DNA from: Brevibacillus invocatus
GTDB taxonomy: Bacteria; Bacillota; Bacilli; Brevibacillales; Brevibacillaceae
Direction: 5' to 3'
DNA length: 64,000 bases
Assembly: GCF_003710915.1 (NCBI RefSeq)
Contig: NZ_RHHR01000008.1
Coordinates: forward strand, 146,019-210,018
Made by a program: the position numbers and the translations under genes. The number at the start of each line of letters is the position of its first letter. Position 1 is the stretch's first letter. The notes below the pieces were generated by a model that saw only the letters and a list, made by a program, of their open reading frames with translations, did no database searches and was not told the origin of the DNA. Below, in pieces: positions 42,239 through 51,059 of this stretch.

Positions 42239-43192
42239 TCATTCGAGATTGATCCATCTGACTTCCTCTTCACTTAATGGAAGCTCCAGTGCGACGAAGC
42301 AGTCTCTTAATTCCTCCACATTTTGCGGTCCTATTACAGCGCAAGTGGGAAATGGCTGATTCAAGACATAAGACAGGGCGATGTGATTCGCGGTATAACG
42401 GCTTCCTTTTTGTGCTGCCAATTCTTTCGCCCGCGAAAATCGCTCCCAGTTTGCTTCACTGTAGTATACACGTACCATGTCAGGGTTGTCAGTGATGTCG
42501 GGTGCAAAACGACCCGTAAAGAAGCCACTCGCCTGTGACGCCCAGGACAGCATCGGCATTTGCGTCTTTCGATGCCACTGCTCGTATTCCTGATCGATAT
42601 AGACCGTTCCAGGCCACCTGGGTTCGTTCGCTTTCGCTAGGCTGAAGGATGGGCTGTTCACCAGCAAGCGATGATATCCTTTTTGATCCGCATACTGATT
42701 GGCTTCCTCGATTCTCTTATAGGACCAGTTCGATACACCCGCCCGTCTGATTCGACCAGCACGGATATGATTCTCCAGCATGTCCATCAATGCATCTACA
42801 GGAACGGCAGGATCATCCCGATGCAGCATGTACACGTCTACATAGTCTACTTGCAGCCGCTCCATGCTTTCTACCATGTCTTTCGTGATTTCCTCCGGAT
42901 TCACCCTGTTCACAGATGCATCGTGAGTCCCATCCTCAGCCACAAAATGATGTCCGCCTTTATCTACAATAACCATCTGTTCACGGTTGTTTCGCGCTTG
43001 CATCCAGCGCCCGATCATTTGTTCACTTTTTCCCCGGTTATAGAGATTAGCGGTATCGAGCGTGTTGCCACCAAGGGCAACGAACGTGTCCAGCATCTCA
43101 AACGCAACCTGTTGATCGGTAGACAGACCCGATGTTCCCAGAATGAGCTTCGAAAAGGATTTGTCCAAACCAGGGACGAAGATCGTTTTCAC
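42239..43192 (-). CDS. Aldo/keto reductase
   Basis: A 317-residue NAD(P)H-dependent TIM-barrel oxidoreductase. LDTANLYNRGKSEQMIGRWM contains the catalytic aspartate and tyrosine (about residues 40-45), the lysine follows in VIVDKGGHH, and the histidine is in YMLHRDD. The nucleotide-binding C-terminus includes YVLNQPFPTCAVIGPQNVEEL. It lies 35 nt downstream of tctA2 and is evidently part of that operon. A fragmentary copy of its 3' end sits behind tctA1. It may reduce an aldehyde or ketone produced by the enzymes encoded at 46474-52954, which is inference. Confidence 0.92.
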   Translation of the reverse strand: MKTIFVPGLDKSFSKLILGTSGLSTDQQVAFEMLDTFVALGGNTLDTANLYNRGKSEQMIGRWMQARNNREQMVIVDKGGHHFVAEDGTHDASVNRVNPEEITKDMVESMERLQVDYVDVYMLHRDDPAVPVDALMDMLENHIRAGRIRRAGVSNWSYKRIEEANQYADQKGYHRLLVNSPSFSLAKANEPRWPGTVYIDQEYEQWHRKTQMPMLSWASQASGFFTGRFAPDITDNPDMVRVYYSEANWERFSRAKELAAQKGSRYTANHIALSYVLNQPFPTCAVIGPQNVEELRDCFVALELPLSEEEVRWINLE

Positions 43193-43227
43193 TCTTTACC
43201 ACCTCCTTGCATCTTAGCACTCTAACC

Positions 43228-44754
43228 TTAGACATCAGCTGATTTTTTCGAGAATTTCTGGAGCAGTTGGCCCTTCACTTTTTTATAGAGGGCAGTCTGC
43301 GAGAAAAGGGTAAACAGAACGAAGAGAGTCAGGATCAAGCTGATCGGATGGATAAACAAGCTGGATACGAAGCCCCAGATGCTGCCTTCCTCAGTAATAA
43401 TCGCTCTTCGCAAGTACACATCCATCTGTGGACCGAGAATAATCCCCAAGACCATAGGTCCAGTCGGGAACTTATACAGTCTCAGCAAGTAACCGATTAC
43501 CCCAAAGACGATCATCCAGTACACATCTGCGACACTATTGTTAATCCCGTACGAACCAATAACGGTAAAGAACACGATGATCGGCATCAATACGTATTTA
43601 GGGATCAAGATGACTCTGGCGAAGAAAGAAATCGCAGAGAGTCCCCAGATAACAATGAAGATGAGGGAAACGAGTGCAGCACCCAGAATGATCCAGAACA
43701 ATTCAGGGGTTTCCACCATTAGCATCGGACCTGGCTTCAAGCCGTGAATGGTCATGGCACCGATCAAAACCGCGGTAACCGCATCCCCCGGAATCCCCAA
43801 GGTCAGCATCGGAATCATCGCGCCACCGTTTGTAGACATTACTGCTACTTCTGGTGCGACCAGGCCTTCATAGGCACCTTTACCAAATGGACGGGTCGGA
43901 TTTTTTACTGTCTTTTTGGCATGGTCATAGGCGAGCAAGGAAGAGATTTCCCCACCGGCACCGGGCAGAATGCCGACTACGACACCGATAATGGCTGTAC
44001 GAATAGTGAGAGGCAAAAACTTGATCAGATAGATGAGTGGAGGCAGAACTTTTCCAATAATGACATCCGCTTTGGTTTTTCCGAGATTGTGCAGCTGAAT
44101 CAAAACTTCCGACAATCCAAACAAACCTAGCATACACGCGATATAGTTAATCCCGCTTTTCAACTCCAGATTTCCAAAAGTAAAGCGTTCTACACCGGTA
44201 AGGGAATCCATCCCCACCATTCCAAGCGTTACACCTACACCTGCCACGAAAATGGCTTTGGCCATCGAGCCTTCGCTGAGTCCACCAACCAAGAGCAGGC
44301 CGAGGAACATGATCAGGAAGTAATCGCGTGCAGCAAATCCCAAGGCAAGCTCACCCAGAAACGGAGCTGCTACCCCGAGGCACAAGAGTCCGATCGCGCC
44401 ACCAATCACCGCGTAAATCGTCGTAATCCCGATGGCGACCCCTGCTTCTCCTCTTTTCGTCAACGGATATCCGTCAAAAGTATGTGCCAGCGAGGAAGCT
44501 GAACCAGGGACGTTGATCAGAATAGAAGAGCGCGCGCCTCCGTACACTCCGCCATAAAACACGGCAATCATCGTCACGATCGCGGGAATCGTTTCCCAGG
44601 TATAGGTCAAAGAAACTAGAAGGGTAACTGCCATCGTAACAGACAGCCCAGGCAAAAGTCCTTTCACGACACCAAAAAGGGTTCCCAAGGCGATCAGGAT
44701 CAGCAGTTGAATATCCATGAAGGGTACTAGTATCTGATCTAACATGCTAAACAC
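43228..44754 (-). CDS. Tripartite tricarboxylate transporter large membrane subunit TctA (copy 2)
   Basis: A 508-residue multi-span carrier. The duplicated substrate loops read GTLFGVVKGLLPGLSVTMAVTLLVS (about 18-42) and VVGILPGAGGEISSLLAYDHAKK (about 255-277). Sequence differs substantially from copy 1 in the loops (GLSVT versus GPTST), so the two may carry different acids despite the shared gene order. tctB2 ends 7 nt upstream and the aldo/keto reductase begins 35 nt downstream. Confidence 0.93.
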   Translation of the reverse strand: MFSMLDQILVPFMDIQLLILIALGTLFGVVKGLLPGLSVTMAVTLLVSLTYTWETIPAIVTMIAVFYGGVYGGARSSILINVPGSASSLAHTFDGYPLTKRGEAGVAIGITTIYAVIGGAIGLLCLGVAAPFLGELALGFAARDYFLIMFLGLLLVGGLSEGSMAKAIFVAGVGVTLGMVGMDSLTGVERFTFGNLELKSGINYIACMLGLFGLSEVLIQLHNLGKTKADVIIGKVLPPLIYLIKFLPLTIRTAIIGVVVGILPGAGGEISSLLAYDHAKKTVKNPTRPFGKGAYEGLVAPEVAVMSTNGGAMIPMLTLGIPGDAVTAVLIGAMTIHGLKPGPMLMVETPELFWIILGAALVSLIFIVIWGLSAISFFARVILIPKYVLMPIIVFFTVIGSYGINNSVADVYWMIVFGVIGYLLRLYKFPTGPMVLGIILGPQMDVYLRRAIITEEGSIWGFVSSLFIHPISLILTLFVLFTLFSQTALYKKVKGQLLQKFSKKSADV

Positions 44755-44761
44755 TCCTTAA

Positions 44762-45268
44762 CTAGGGAAACACAATGTGGAAGACATGGACGAACGTATA
44801 ATAAAACGCTACCGAAACAATCAGGGAAACGATGAAGCTGCGAAGCATTTTTTCTCTGCTGAGCAGAAGCATCGATCCAAAGAGAAACAAGAAAGAGAGA
44901 ACCATGAAATTGATATAATTCATCAGGATGGCGAAAAGAACAACGAGGGCAGTGAATAAAATCAATCGAATATTGATCCCTTTTTGGGTGATGTTCTCTT
45001 TTTCATACATCTCTTTCTCAGGTTCTTCCTCGTCGTTTCCTTCAACCGCTACATGCTGCTTCGTCTCTTCTTGCGCAGAAGAGGGAGATTGAATCCCTCT
45101 TCTGGCAATCATAAGAGCACTAATGAGCATGACAACGCCAACTAACGCAGGAAAAAAGGAAGGAGAGGAAGGGTCAAATACATCCTGTTCTTCGATGTTA
45201 AACGATAACACTACAACTGCAAGACTGATTACAATCAGGAGTGTAGAAATATATTTTCCCGCTACCAT
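44762..45268 (-). CDS. Tripartite tricarboxylate transporter small membrane subunit TctB (copy 2)
   Basis: A 168-residue protein with four hydrophobic segments. A charged cytoplasmic loop of about 30 residues lies between the second and third (SSAQEETKQHVAVEGNDEEEPEKEMYEKE), longer and more acidic than in copy 1. It lies 8 nt after tctC2 and 7 nt before tctA2. The role in the complex is accessory. Confidence 0.9.
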   Translation of the reverse strand: MVAGKYISTLLIVISLAVVVLSFNIEEQDVFDPSSPSFFPALVGVVMLISALMIARRGIQSPSSAQEETKQHVAVEGNDEEEPEKEMYEKENITQKGINIRLILFTALVVLFAILMNYINFMVLSFLFLFGSMLLLSREKMLRSFIVSLIVSVAFYYTFVHVFHIVFP

Positions 45269-45276
45269 GTCATCAC

Positions 45277-46347
45277 CTAATTCTTTTTCTCGATGTTCAA
45301 ATCAGCCGGACTTACTTTTGCAGCTCCTGCATCCTGCAGCAACCAAGCCGTAGTCGATTGCCAATCCATCCAGTATTTCACGGCTTCGTCACCCGAGATC
45401 CCTACAGAGATCGCACCCGAGTTCGACAGGAAGTCTTGGAAATCTGGATCTTGCTGTGCCTTAGCAAAAACGTCTACCAAATATTTTTTCACGTCATCCG
45501 GTGTATCCTTTTTCACCCACACGCCATAGAAAGGTCCCCATGGGAGGTATTTTTTCATATCTGGCAATGTTTCTACGACTGCTGGAACATCTTTCAGCTC
45601 GTCGATTCTCTCGTCGTTGATTACAGACAGTACGCGAACTTTTCCTGCTTTGGCATTCTCAATCGCTGCAGGCAATCCCAGAACAGTTGCATCAAGGTGT
45701 CCGCCGAGCAGTGCAGTCAGTGAAGGTCCGTCTCCATCAAATGGAACCATGTTGTACTGGGTATTCGTTACAGTACCGAGCATCGTGGTGACCGTGAAAG
45801 GCAGTCCTCCTGGTCCAGTAGAAGCCATTTTGACTTTGCCAGGGTTTGCTTGTGCATCCTTGATCAGGTCATCAAGCGTTTGGTATTTGGAATCCCCCGG
45901 AACAACCACTGTTGCGATCCCGCGAGCCAGGATGTTTACAGGGTAGAAATCTTTGAAGTCCACATCAGAAATCTTCATGACCCCGTAAAGCGCAGGATTT
46001 TCTGCTGCAAACAGCAGGTTGTGTCCATCGGATTTTTTATCGTTAACATACTGTACGGCAATGGCGCCAGTCGCACCTGGTTTATTCGTCAGAACGAGGG
46101 AGTTCCCCAAGTGTTTTTCAGCCAAAGGACCGATTTTGCGTGACATGGTGTCCAACGCTCCACCTGCTCCCCACTGAATGACACCGGTTACAGTACCTGT
46201 CGGAAAGTTGGTGGTGCTTTCTTGTGGTGCGCTCGCATTTCCTTGAGGTGCGCTGGAATTGCTAGCATTACTTGCTGGTTGGGAACCACATCCCGCCAAC
46301 ATCAGCATACTGAAAGCGATTACAGAAATAGCTGTCTTGCGTAACAT
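45277..46347 (-). CDS. Tripartite tricarboxylate transporter substrate-binding lipoprotein TctC (copy 2)
   Basis: A 356-residue lipoprotein with lipobox LAGC, cysteine 20, then a Ser/Ala/Asn/Gln-rich linker. The pocket motifs are VTGVIQWGAGGALDTMSRKIG and STGPGGLPFTVTTML. It is highly similar to the orphan TctC at 56669 (shared LPWGPFYGVWVKKDTPD and WQSTTAWLLQDAG stretches). A perfect cre-type sequence lies inside codons 8-12 of this gene, and an AT-rich gap with TATAAT precedes it. That suggests its own promoter in addition to read-through from the upstream enzyme genes, with CcpA acting as a roadblock. Confidence 0.93.
   Translation of the reverse strand: MLRKTAISVIAFSMLMLAGCGSQPASNASNSSAPQGNASAPQESTTNFPTGTVTGVIQWGAGGALDTMSRKIGPLAEKHLGNSLVLTNKPGATGAIAVQYVNDKKSDGHNLLFAAENPALYGVMKISDVDFKDFYPVNILARGIATVVVPGDSKYQTLDDLIKDAQANPGKVKMASTGPGGLPFTVTTMLGTVTNTQYNMVPFDGDGPSLTALLGGHLDATVLGLPAAIENAKAGKVRVLSVINDERIDELKDVPAVVETLPDMKKYLPWGPFYGVWVKKDTPDDVKKYLVDVFAKAQQDPDFQDFLSNSGAISVGISGDEAVKYWMDWQSTTAWLLQDAGAAKVSPADLNIEKKN
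46311..46324. promoter_or_regulatory. cre (CcpA-binding) site candidate within the 5' end of tctC2
   Basis: TGAAAGCGATTACA fits TGWAANCGNTNWCA at every position. It lies 24-36 nt inside the coding region, downstream of the predicted promoter, a position at which CcpA is known to block elongation in Bacillus genes. It implies carbon catabolite repression of tctCBA2 and the reductase. Confidence 0.6.
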
Positions 46348-46403
46348 ACATTTTCCCCCTTCATTTTTATTTTTAAATATTTTTAAAAATTTTTATAAAT
46401 ACT

Positions 46404-46431
46404 ATTATAGTATAGAATCGACATTTTTCTA
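46404..46431 (-). promoter_or_regulatory. Predicted promoter of the tctC2 operon
   Basis: On the minus strand TAGAAA, a 16-nt spacer and a perfect TATAAT (46404-46409) lie about 60 nt before tctC2. The -10 is inside an ACTATAATAG-type near palindrome in a very AT-rich 126-nt gap. Confidence 0.4.
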
Positions 46432-46473
46432 CTTCTAAAGTAAATATTTTATTGATAAGATTTACTTAACTGA

Positions 46474-46914
46474 TTATTCCTCGATCGACGCTACAGCTGC
46501 TCTCAGACCTAGCAGGTAGCTTTCGACCCCGAAGCCGCAAATTTGGCCTTTTGCGATCTCCGCAAATACAGAGTGATGGCGGAACTCTTCTCTGGCGTGG
46601 ATGTTGGACATATGAATTTCAATGATCGGAACCGTAAGAATGGCGAGTGCATCACGCAGGCCGTAGCTGTAATGCGTCCATGCGCCAGCATTGATGATGA
46701 CGGCATCCTTCTCTTCCTGATAAGCCTGGTGAATTCTCTCTACCATCTCTCCTTCATGATTGGAGTGATAGCACTCGATCTCGACGCCCAGCTCGTCAGC
46801 CAGCCCTTTCAATTTCGCATTGATCTCATCCAGCGTGACCGTGCCGTATTGCTTCGGGTCCCGCTTGCCAAACATGTTGTGATTGATTCCATGCAGCATC
46901 AATATCTTTTTCAT
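46474..46914 (-). CDS. Type II 3-dehydroquinate dehydratase family protein (AroQ-like)
   Basis: A 146-residue protein of the dodecameric type II dehydroquinase family. The usual GPNLNLLG start reads LHGINHNMFGKRD, but the catalytic set is preserved: R18, Y23, N75 in INAGAWTH, H81, H101 in EIHMSN and R108. It therefore looks active but is an off-type subfamily. The ATG at 46914 follows TAGGAG by 6-7 nt, and the gene begins 10 nt after the TIM-barrel gene. Canonical AroQ dehydrates 3-dehydroquinate to 3-dehydroshikimate. Here, in a catabolic cluster, it may act on quinate-derived or analogous cyclic or hydroxylated acids. Confidence 0.87.
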   Translation of the reverse strand: MKKILMLHGINHNMFGKRDPKQYGTVTLDEINAKLKGLADELGVEIECYHSNHEGEMVERIHQAYQEEKDAVIINAGAWTHYSYGLRDALAILTVPIIEIHMSNIHAREEFRHHSVFAEIAKGQICGFGVESYLLGLRAAVASIEE

Positions 46915-46924
46915 ATCGCTTCTC

Positions 46925-47788
46925 CTATACTTCAATTAGTTTTTTTTTATCGGTCGACAAAGACTCTTGATTAGTGCGCGGGTGCTTTTCAAAATACGCC
47001 TTCGCTGACTCCAGGCATCGGCGGGCAAATTCCTCGTAGCCCAGCTCCTGAGATCGTTTGGTGTTCGGCAATTCTATGGAGTATGGAATCTCCGGGATCC
47101 GGTTTACCACACTCGCAATATCGATGCCGCCCTCCCCTACATACAGGCGTGCCTCGCGGAGAATGCGCGTCATTTCCTCCTTGGCGGTCGGAATCTCGAC
47201 TGGCGCATCGCACAGGTGGAAGAAACGGAACCATTCACGTGGGATGGCGTCCAGATCCTCTACTTTATCGCCCGAGCGATGGAAGTGATGCATGTCGAGC
47301 ATGACACCTGCATTGTCTCGCTTGACTGTATGGAGGACATCAAGTACACCTGCAAGCGTGGATACGCTGGCGATCGGAACGAATTCCAGCTCCACCGTCA
47401 GTCCCAACGGTTTTGCCAAATCGCACAGCTCCGCGAAGCGCTCGACGGCAAAATTGCGGTCATCCGTCCAGATACTGCTCAAGACATGACGCCCCCCCAA
47501 CTCGGCAGCCGCTTCCATCGAAGGCAGGTAGCGCTTTGGATCTACGCCATCGTAAATCCTTGCCAATTCGATGTCGAGCAGCTTGATGCCCGTGTCGGAA
47601 AGCGCTCTCTTTGTCTTTTGCATCAACTCCTTATTATCAGCAAGCGAGTAGTTTGGTTCGCCAGGAAGACCCATGTAAATGGGTCTTAAACTGACGAAGT
47701 CATAACCAGTTCTTGCCGCGATTTCAATCATCTCGTCCGGTGGGCAGCCTAGCACAGTCAGATACGCTAAGGAAAATTGCTTCGCCAC
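46925..47788 (-). CDS. Sugar phosphate isomerase/epimerase-type TIM-barrel protein
   Basis: A 287-residue AP-endonuclease-2-like barrel. The start is a GTG at 47788 with GGAGG 8 nt upstream; earlier in-frame codons would lie inside the upstream gene's end. Likely metal ligands are in VELEFVP, MLDMHHFHRSGD, FFHLCDAP and SIELPN, the usual E-D-H-E pattern. Proteins of this fold include 3-dehydroshikimate dehydratases, hydroxypyruvate isomerase and inosose dehydratase. With an AroQ-like gene directly downstream, a dehydroshikimate dehydratase-like role is possible, but the sequence alone does not decide. Confidence 0.83.
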   Translation of the reverse strand: MAKQFSLAYLTVLGCPPDEMIEIAARTGYDFVSLRPIYMGLPGEPNYSLADNKELMQKTKRALSDTGIKLLDIELARIYDGVDPKRYLPSMEAAAELGGRHVLSSIWTDDRNFAVERFAELCDLAKPLGLTVELEFVPIASVSTLAGVLDVLHTVKRDNAGVMLDMHHFHRSGDKVEDLDAIPREWFRFFHLCDAPVEIPTAKEEMTRILREARLYVGEGGIDIASVVNRIPEIPYSIELPNTKRSQELGYEEFARRCLESAKAYFEKHPRTNQESLSTDKKKLIEV

Positions 47789-47840
47789 TTGGTTATTCCT
47801 CCAATCGTATGATGGTGGATGTCTTTTGGAAAAAGCAGGT

Positions 47841-49271
47841 TTACTTCTCCAACTCAGGATTGAAAAACTCTCCGAACAATTCCTCATCAGATGGTTTGTC
47901 TTCTGGAATCGGGCGTGAAACCCAAGTTGTGTTCATATAGTGCTTCAGGTGCACATTCTCGGAGACGATATTGCCGCCCCAGGTTCCGCAGCCCAGGCTG
48001 GAAGTCATCGGCATCCCGTTGTTGAAAGCTCCAGCGTTTGCCTTGGATTGCGGCTGACGTACCATGATCCGGCTGACAGGAGCAGCCATACCCAGACGGT
48101 GGATGTGGTCATCATTGAAGGAGTAGATTCCGCAAGAGTGACCTTTCCCTCCTACCTCGTAGACCGCACGCATCATATCCAGCGCATTCTCGAACTCGCC
48201 CTCGTACTTGTAGACAGCTAGCAGAGTCGTCAGTTTTTCTCCGGAGAATGGATATTCTTTTCCGATTTTGTCGCCTCTGACGATGATGAATTTACGATCA
48301 TCCGGAATGGAGAACCCGGCGATTTCAGCCAGCTTTTGCGGCGCCAGAGCGACTGTGGTCGGCAAGCGATGTCCTTCGTCGTCCCACATGACAGCACGCA
48401 GCTTTGCTTTTTCTTCTTCATTTGCCAAATATCCGCCGACCTTTTGCAATTGCTCCAGCATGTCGTCAAAAATCTTGTCACTGATGATCAGATTGCCATC
48501 AGAGGAGCAGCCAGAACCAAAGTCAGAGGTCTTGCTCAGCATGGTGTTTTTTGCAGCATCCGCTGTATCTGCGGTTTCATCGATAATCATGGTTGCGTTA
48601 CCCGCACCTACGCCATAAGCAGGTGTTCCTGAGCTGTACGCGCTCTTCACCATGTCTTTTCCGCCAGTTGCCAGTGCCAGATCTGCCCGTGCCATCAAGG
48701 CTTTGGTCATCGGAATGTTGACGTTGGTCAGGCATTGCAGGATGTCAGCAGGCGCACCTTCACGCTCCAGCGCTTCTCTCATCAGGCGAACCGTTTCGAA
48801 TGACGTTTTCTTGGAGCGCGGATGTGGAGAATAAATAACTACGTCTCTGGCTTTGATCGCATAGATCGCGGTACCTGCCGGAGTCAGATCCGGGTTGGTC
48901 GTCGGAACGATGGAAGCGATGATGCCGACCGGCTTCGCGTATTTTACAATGCCCTTTTCCGGGATTTCTTCGATGATTCCGATACTTTTTTGGCGAAGCG
49001 CATCGCGCAGGATCCCGCGAATTTTAAATCGCTTGTTCATGCGGCTCTCAGGATCACCCAGTCTGCTTTCCTCGATGCCCATCTCTACCAGACGTGCGAA
49101 TGTTTTCTTGTTTGCAACAGCCCACGCCACCGCTTGGCACAGACGATCCACTCGCTCCTGATCGTAGGTCTCAATGATCGCCAGCGCTTTTCTTGCCTTT
49201 TCAAACGCCAGATCCAGCTCCTGCTGTTGTTCTTCTGTCAATTCAGTCGCTCTTACTTTTACCTCTCCCAT
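47841..49271 (-). CDS. CoA-acylating aldehyde dehydrogenase (SauS/EutE-like)
   Basis: A 476-residue NAD-dependent dehydrogenase. The catalytic cysteine is C255 in FGSGCSSDGN, a small-residue context seen in acylating acetaldehyde and sulfoacetaldehyde dehydrogenases. The cofactor region ASIVPTTNPDLTPAG (about 119-133) also resembles that branch. It converts an aldehyde plus CoA and NAD+ to an acyl-CoA. The gene is 18 nt after the ThDP-enzyme gene and 52 nt before the TIM-barrel gene, and the ribosome site is AAGGAG. The ThDP enzyme may supply the aldehyde; the substrate is unknown. Confidence 0.87.
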   Translation of the reverse strand: MGEVKVRATELTEEQQQELDLAFEKARKALAIIETYDQERVDRLCQAVAWAVANKKTFARLVEMGIEESRLGDPESRMNKRFKIRGILRDALRQKSIGIIEEIPEKGIVKYAKPVGIIASIVPTTNPDLTPAGTAIYAIKARDVVIYSPHPRSKKTSFETVRLMREALEREGAPADILQCLTNVNIPMTKALMARADLALATGGKDMVKSAYSSGTPAYGVGAGNATMIIDETADTADAAKNTMLSKTSDFGSGCSSDGNLIISDKIFDDMLEQLQKVGGYLANEEEKAKLRAVMWDDEGHRLPTTVALAPQKLAEIAGFSIPDDRKFIIVRGDKIGKEYPFSGEKLTTLLAVYKYEGEFENALDMMRAVYEVGGKGHSCGIYSFNDDHIHRLGMAAPVSRIMVRQPQSKANAGAFNNGMPMTSSLGCGTWGGNIVSENVHLKHYMNTTWVSRPIPEDKPSDEELFGEFFNPELEK

Positions 49272-49289
49272 GTCTCCTTGCCTCCTCTG

Positions 49290-51059
49290 TTATGCGTCTA
49301 CCGCTACGTGGTGAACTTTCTTGTCCGGTGAATAAATGTCCATGATATTCCAGTGGCCCGCTGTTGGGGTTGGGATATTCTGCATTTGCACGTCGATCAC
49401 AACTGGTTTATTGGATTCAATAGCTTTTGCAAGCGCATCTTTAAATTCTGACGCTGACTCAATCTTGATGCCTTCGACCCCGTATGCTCTTGCAATTGCC
49501 GCATAGTCTGGCGAATAAGGTTTGCCGTCGCGTTTGAACAACGTTCCGAGAGTGGTACCGAAGTGAGCCTTTTGCAAACCGGCAATCGTACCGAACGCGT
49601 AGTTGTTCATGATGACCCAGACGACAGGAATGTTTTCTTCCGCTGCGGTTGCCAGTACGGCAGGGTTTTGTCCAAAGCCGCCATCTCCCACCAGGGAAAT
49701 CACCACTCGATTGGGTTGGGCGATTTTGGCGCCGAGTGCTGCTGGAGCACCGAAGCCCATCGTAGCCAAGCCGCCTGGCGTCAATACGGTACCTGGTTCA
49801 TAGACCGGGAACTGCTGACCTACCCCGTTTTTGTTCCAGCCTACATCTGTCGTGATGAAAGCGTCTCTCGGCAGTACTTCGCGTACCTCCTGCAGGATGC
49901 GTTGTGGTGTCATCGGGAAAGCATCAGACTCGATATGCTCTTTGTTCAATCCTTGGAATTCAGCGCGATTCGCAGCGATCTTCTGTTTCAGTTCCTCGTT
50001 TTGCTTGCCCGCTGGCAGCAGTTCTTTGGCTACGCGATTCAATGCCGTCAAGGCCTGCTTCAGATCCGCTACTGCTCCGATGTCTACCGGATAGTTTCTG
50101 CCGATTTCACTAGGATCGATATCGATATGAATCAGCTTGGTTTTCGGAATGTCGAAGGTGTATTCCTTTTCCCAGGAGCTTGCATCTGCTTCGGCAAAAC
50201 GCGTTCCGAGTGCGAGTATCAGGTCTGCGTTGCGAGTTGTATCGTTGATAAAGGTAGTTCCCCAGAAGCCGGTCATTCCCAGCGTCAGTGGATGGTCGTC
50301 AGGAAGCGCTCCTTTTCCCATCAGGCTGTGAGCTACAGGAATGCTCAGATGATCGACCAGCTCTTTCAATTCTGCTGCCGCATCGGCGATCATGATGCCT
50401 CCGCCAACATACAGCACGGGATTTTTTGCAGCAATGAGCTTCTCCACGATCCGTTTAGCTGTCTCATGATCGAGCGATGGCTTGTGCAGCTTGCGAGTAT
50501 GAAGCTTCACCTTTTCAAATAGTTCGACATCGATTTCCATCGAAAAGATATCCATTGGAACGGATACGAGTACGGGTCCCGGTCTTCCGCTCTCTGCGAG
50601 CTGGAAGGCTTTTTCCAAAATCTGCGGGAATAGATCCGGGCGGTCTACGCGCCATGCCCGTTTCACGAATGGACGGTAGATTTCATATTGCGAAGCGTCC
50701 GCGTGCAGGTTTACTTCCTGGTGCGGGTGCTTGCCGTAGTAGTGGCTAGGCACGTCGCCAGCAATGACGACCATCGGGATGGAATCGAGTGCTGCGTTGG
50801 CCACGCCTGTCGCTGCATTCGTAAGCCCTGGTCCCAAGTGACTCAAGACGACTGCCGTCTGCTTTTTCGCACGCGCATAGCCATCGGCAATGTGAGCGGC
50901 GATCTGTTCATGTCTGGTGTTGATGAATTTGATGCTGCTGCCCTCTTCCAAGGCATTCAATACGGCGATGTTGGTGTGTCCGCACAGTCCGAAGAGGTGC
51001 TCTACGCCGCGATCTTCCAAATACTTGACCAGTTGATGAGAAATGAGTTCCTTTTTCAT
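49290..51059 (-). CDS. Thiamine-diphosphate-dependent enzyme (acetolactate synthase-like superfamily)
   Basis: A 589-residue three-domain ThDP protein. The N-terminal Pyr domain has the cofactor-activating glutamate E51 in NTRHEQIAAHIADGYARA. The central domain (about 195-330) is of the FAD/nucleotide-like fold but without clear evidence of FAD use. The C-terminal PP domain has VGDGGFGQNP then MNNYAFG, the GDG-NN Mg-ThDP motif. It overlaps the zinc dehydrogenase stop as ATGA. Relatives decarboxylate or ligate 2-oxo acids, or split cyclic diones (IolD) and sulfoacetaldehyde (Xsc). The acylating aldehyde dehydrogenase next door suggests decarboxylation of a 2-oxo acid to an aldehyde, which is inference. 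Confidence 0.85.
   Translation of the reverse strand: MKKELISHQLVKYLEDRGVEHLFGLCGHTNIAVLNALEEGSSIKFINTRHEQIAAHIADGYARAKKQTAVVLSHLGPGLTNAATGVANAALDSIPMVVIAGDVPSHYYGKHPHQEVNLHADASQYEIYRPFVKRAWRVDRPDLFPQILEKAFQLAESGRPGPVLVSVPMDIFSMEIDVELFEKVKLHTRKLHKPSLDHETAKRIVEKLIAAKNPVLYVGGGIMIADAAAELKELVDHLSIPVAHSLMGKGALPDDHPLTLGMTGFWGTTFINDTTRNADLILALGTRFAEADASSWEKEYTFDIPKTKLIHIDIDPSEIGRNYPVDIGAVADLKQALTALNRVAKELLPAGKQNEELKQKIAANRAEFQGLNKEHIESDAFPMTPQRILQEVREVLPRDAFITTDVGWNKNGVGQQFPVYEPGTVLTPGGLATMGFGAPAALGAKIAQPNRVVISLVGDGGFGQNPAVLATAAEENIPVVWVIMNNYAFGTIAGLQKAHFGTTLGTLFKRDGKPYSPDYAAIARAYGVEGIKIESASEFKDALAKAIESNKPVVIDVQMQNIPTPTAGHWNIMDIYSPDKKVHHVAVDA

Noticed and set aside
46360..46440. CodY box in the AT-rich gap before tctC2
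   Set aside because: AT-rich matches lack the central CWG core of the consensus, so they are probably chance.
49290..51059. Biosynthetic acetolactate synthase (IlvB)
   Set aside because: No small subunit or ilv genes adjoin it, and its neighbours are catabolic dehydrogenases; a ThDP lyase or decarboxylase is more likely.
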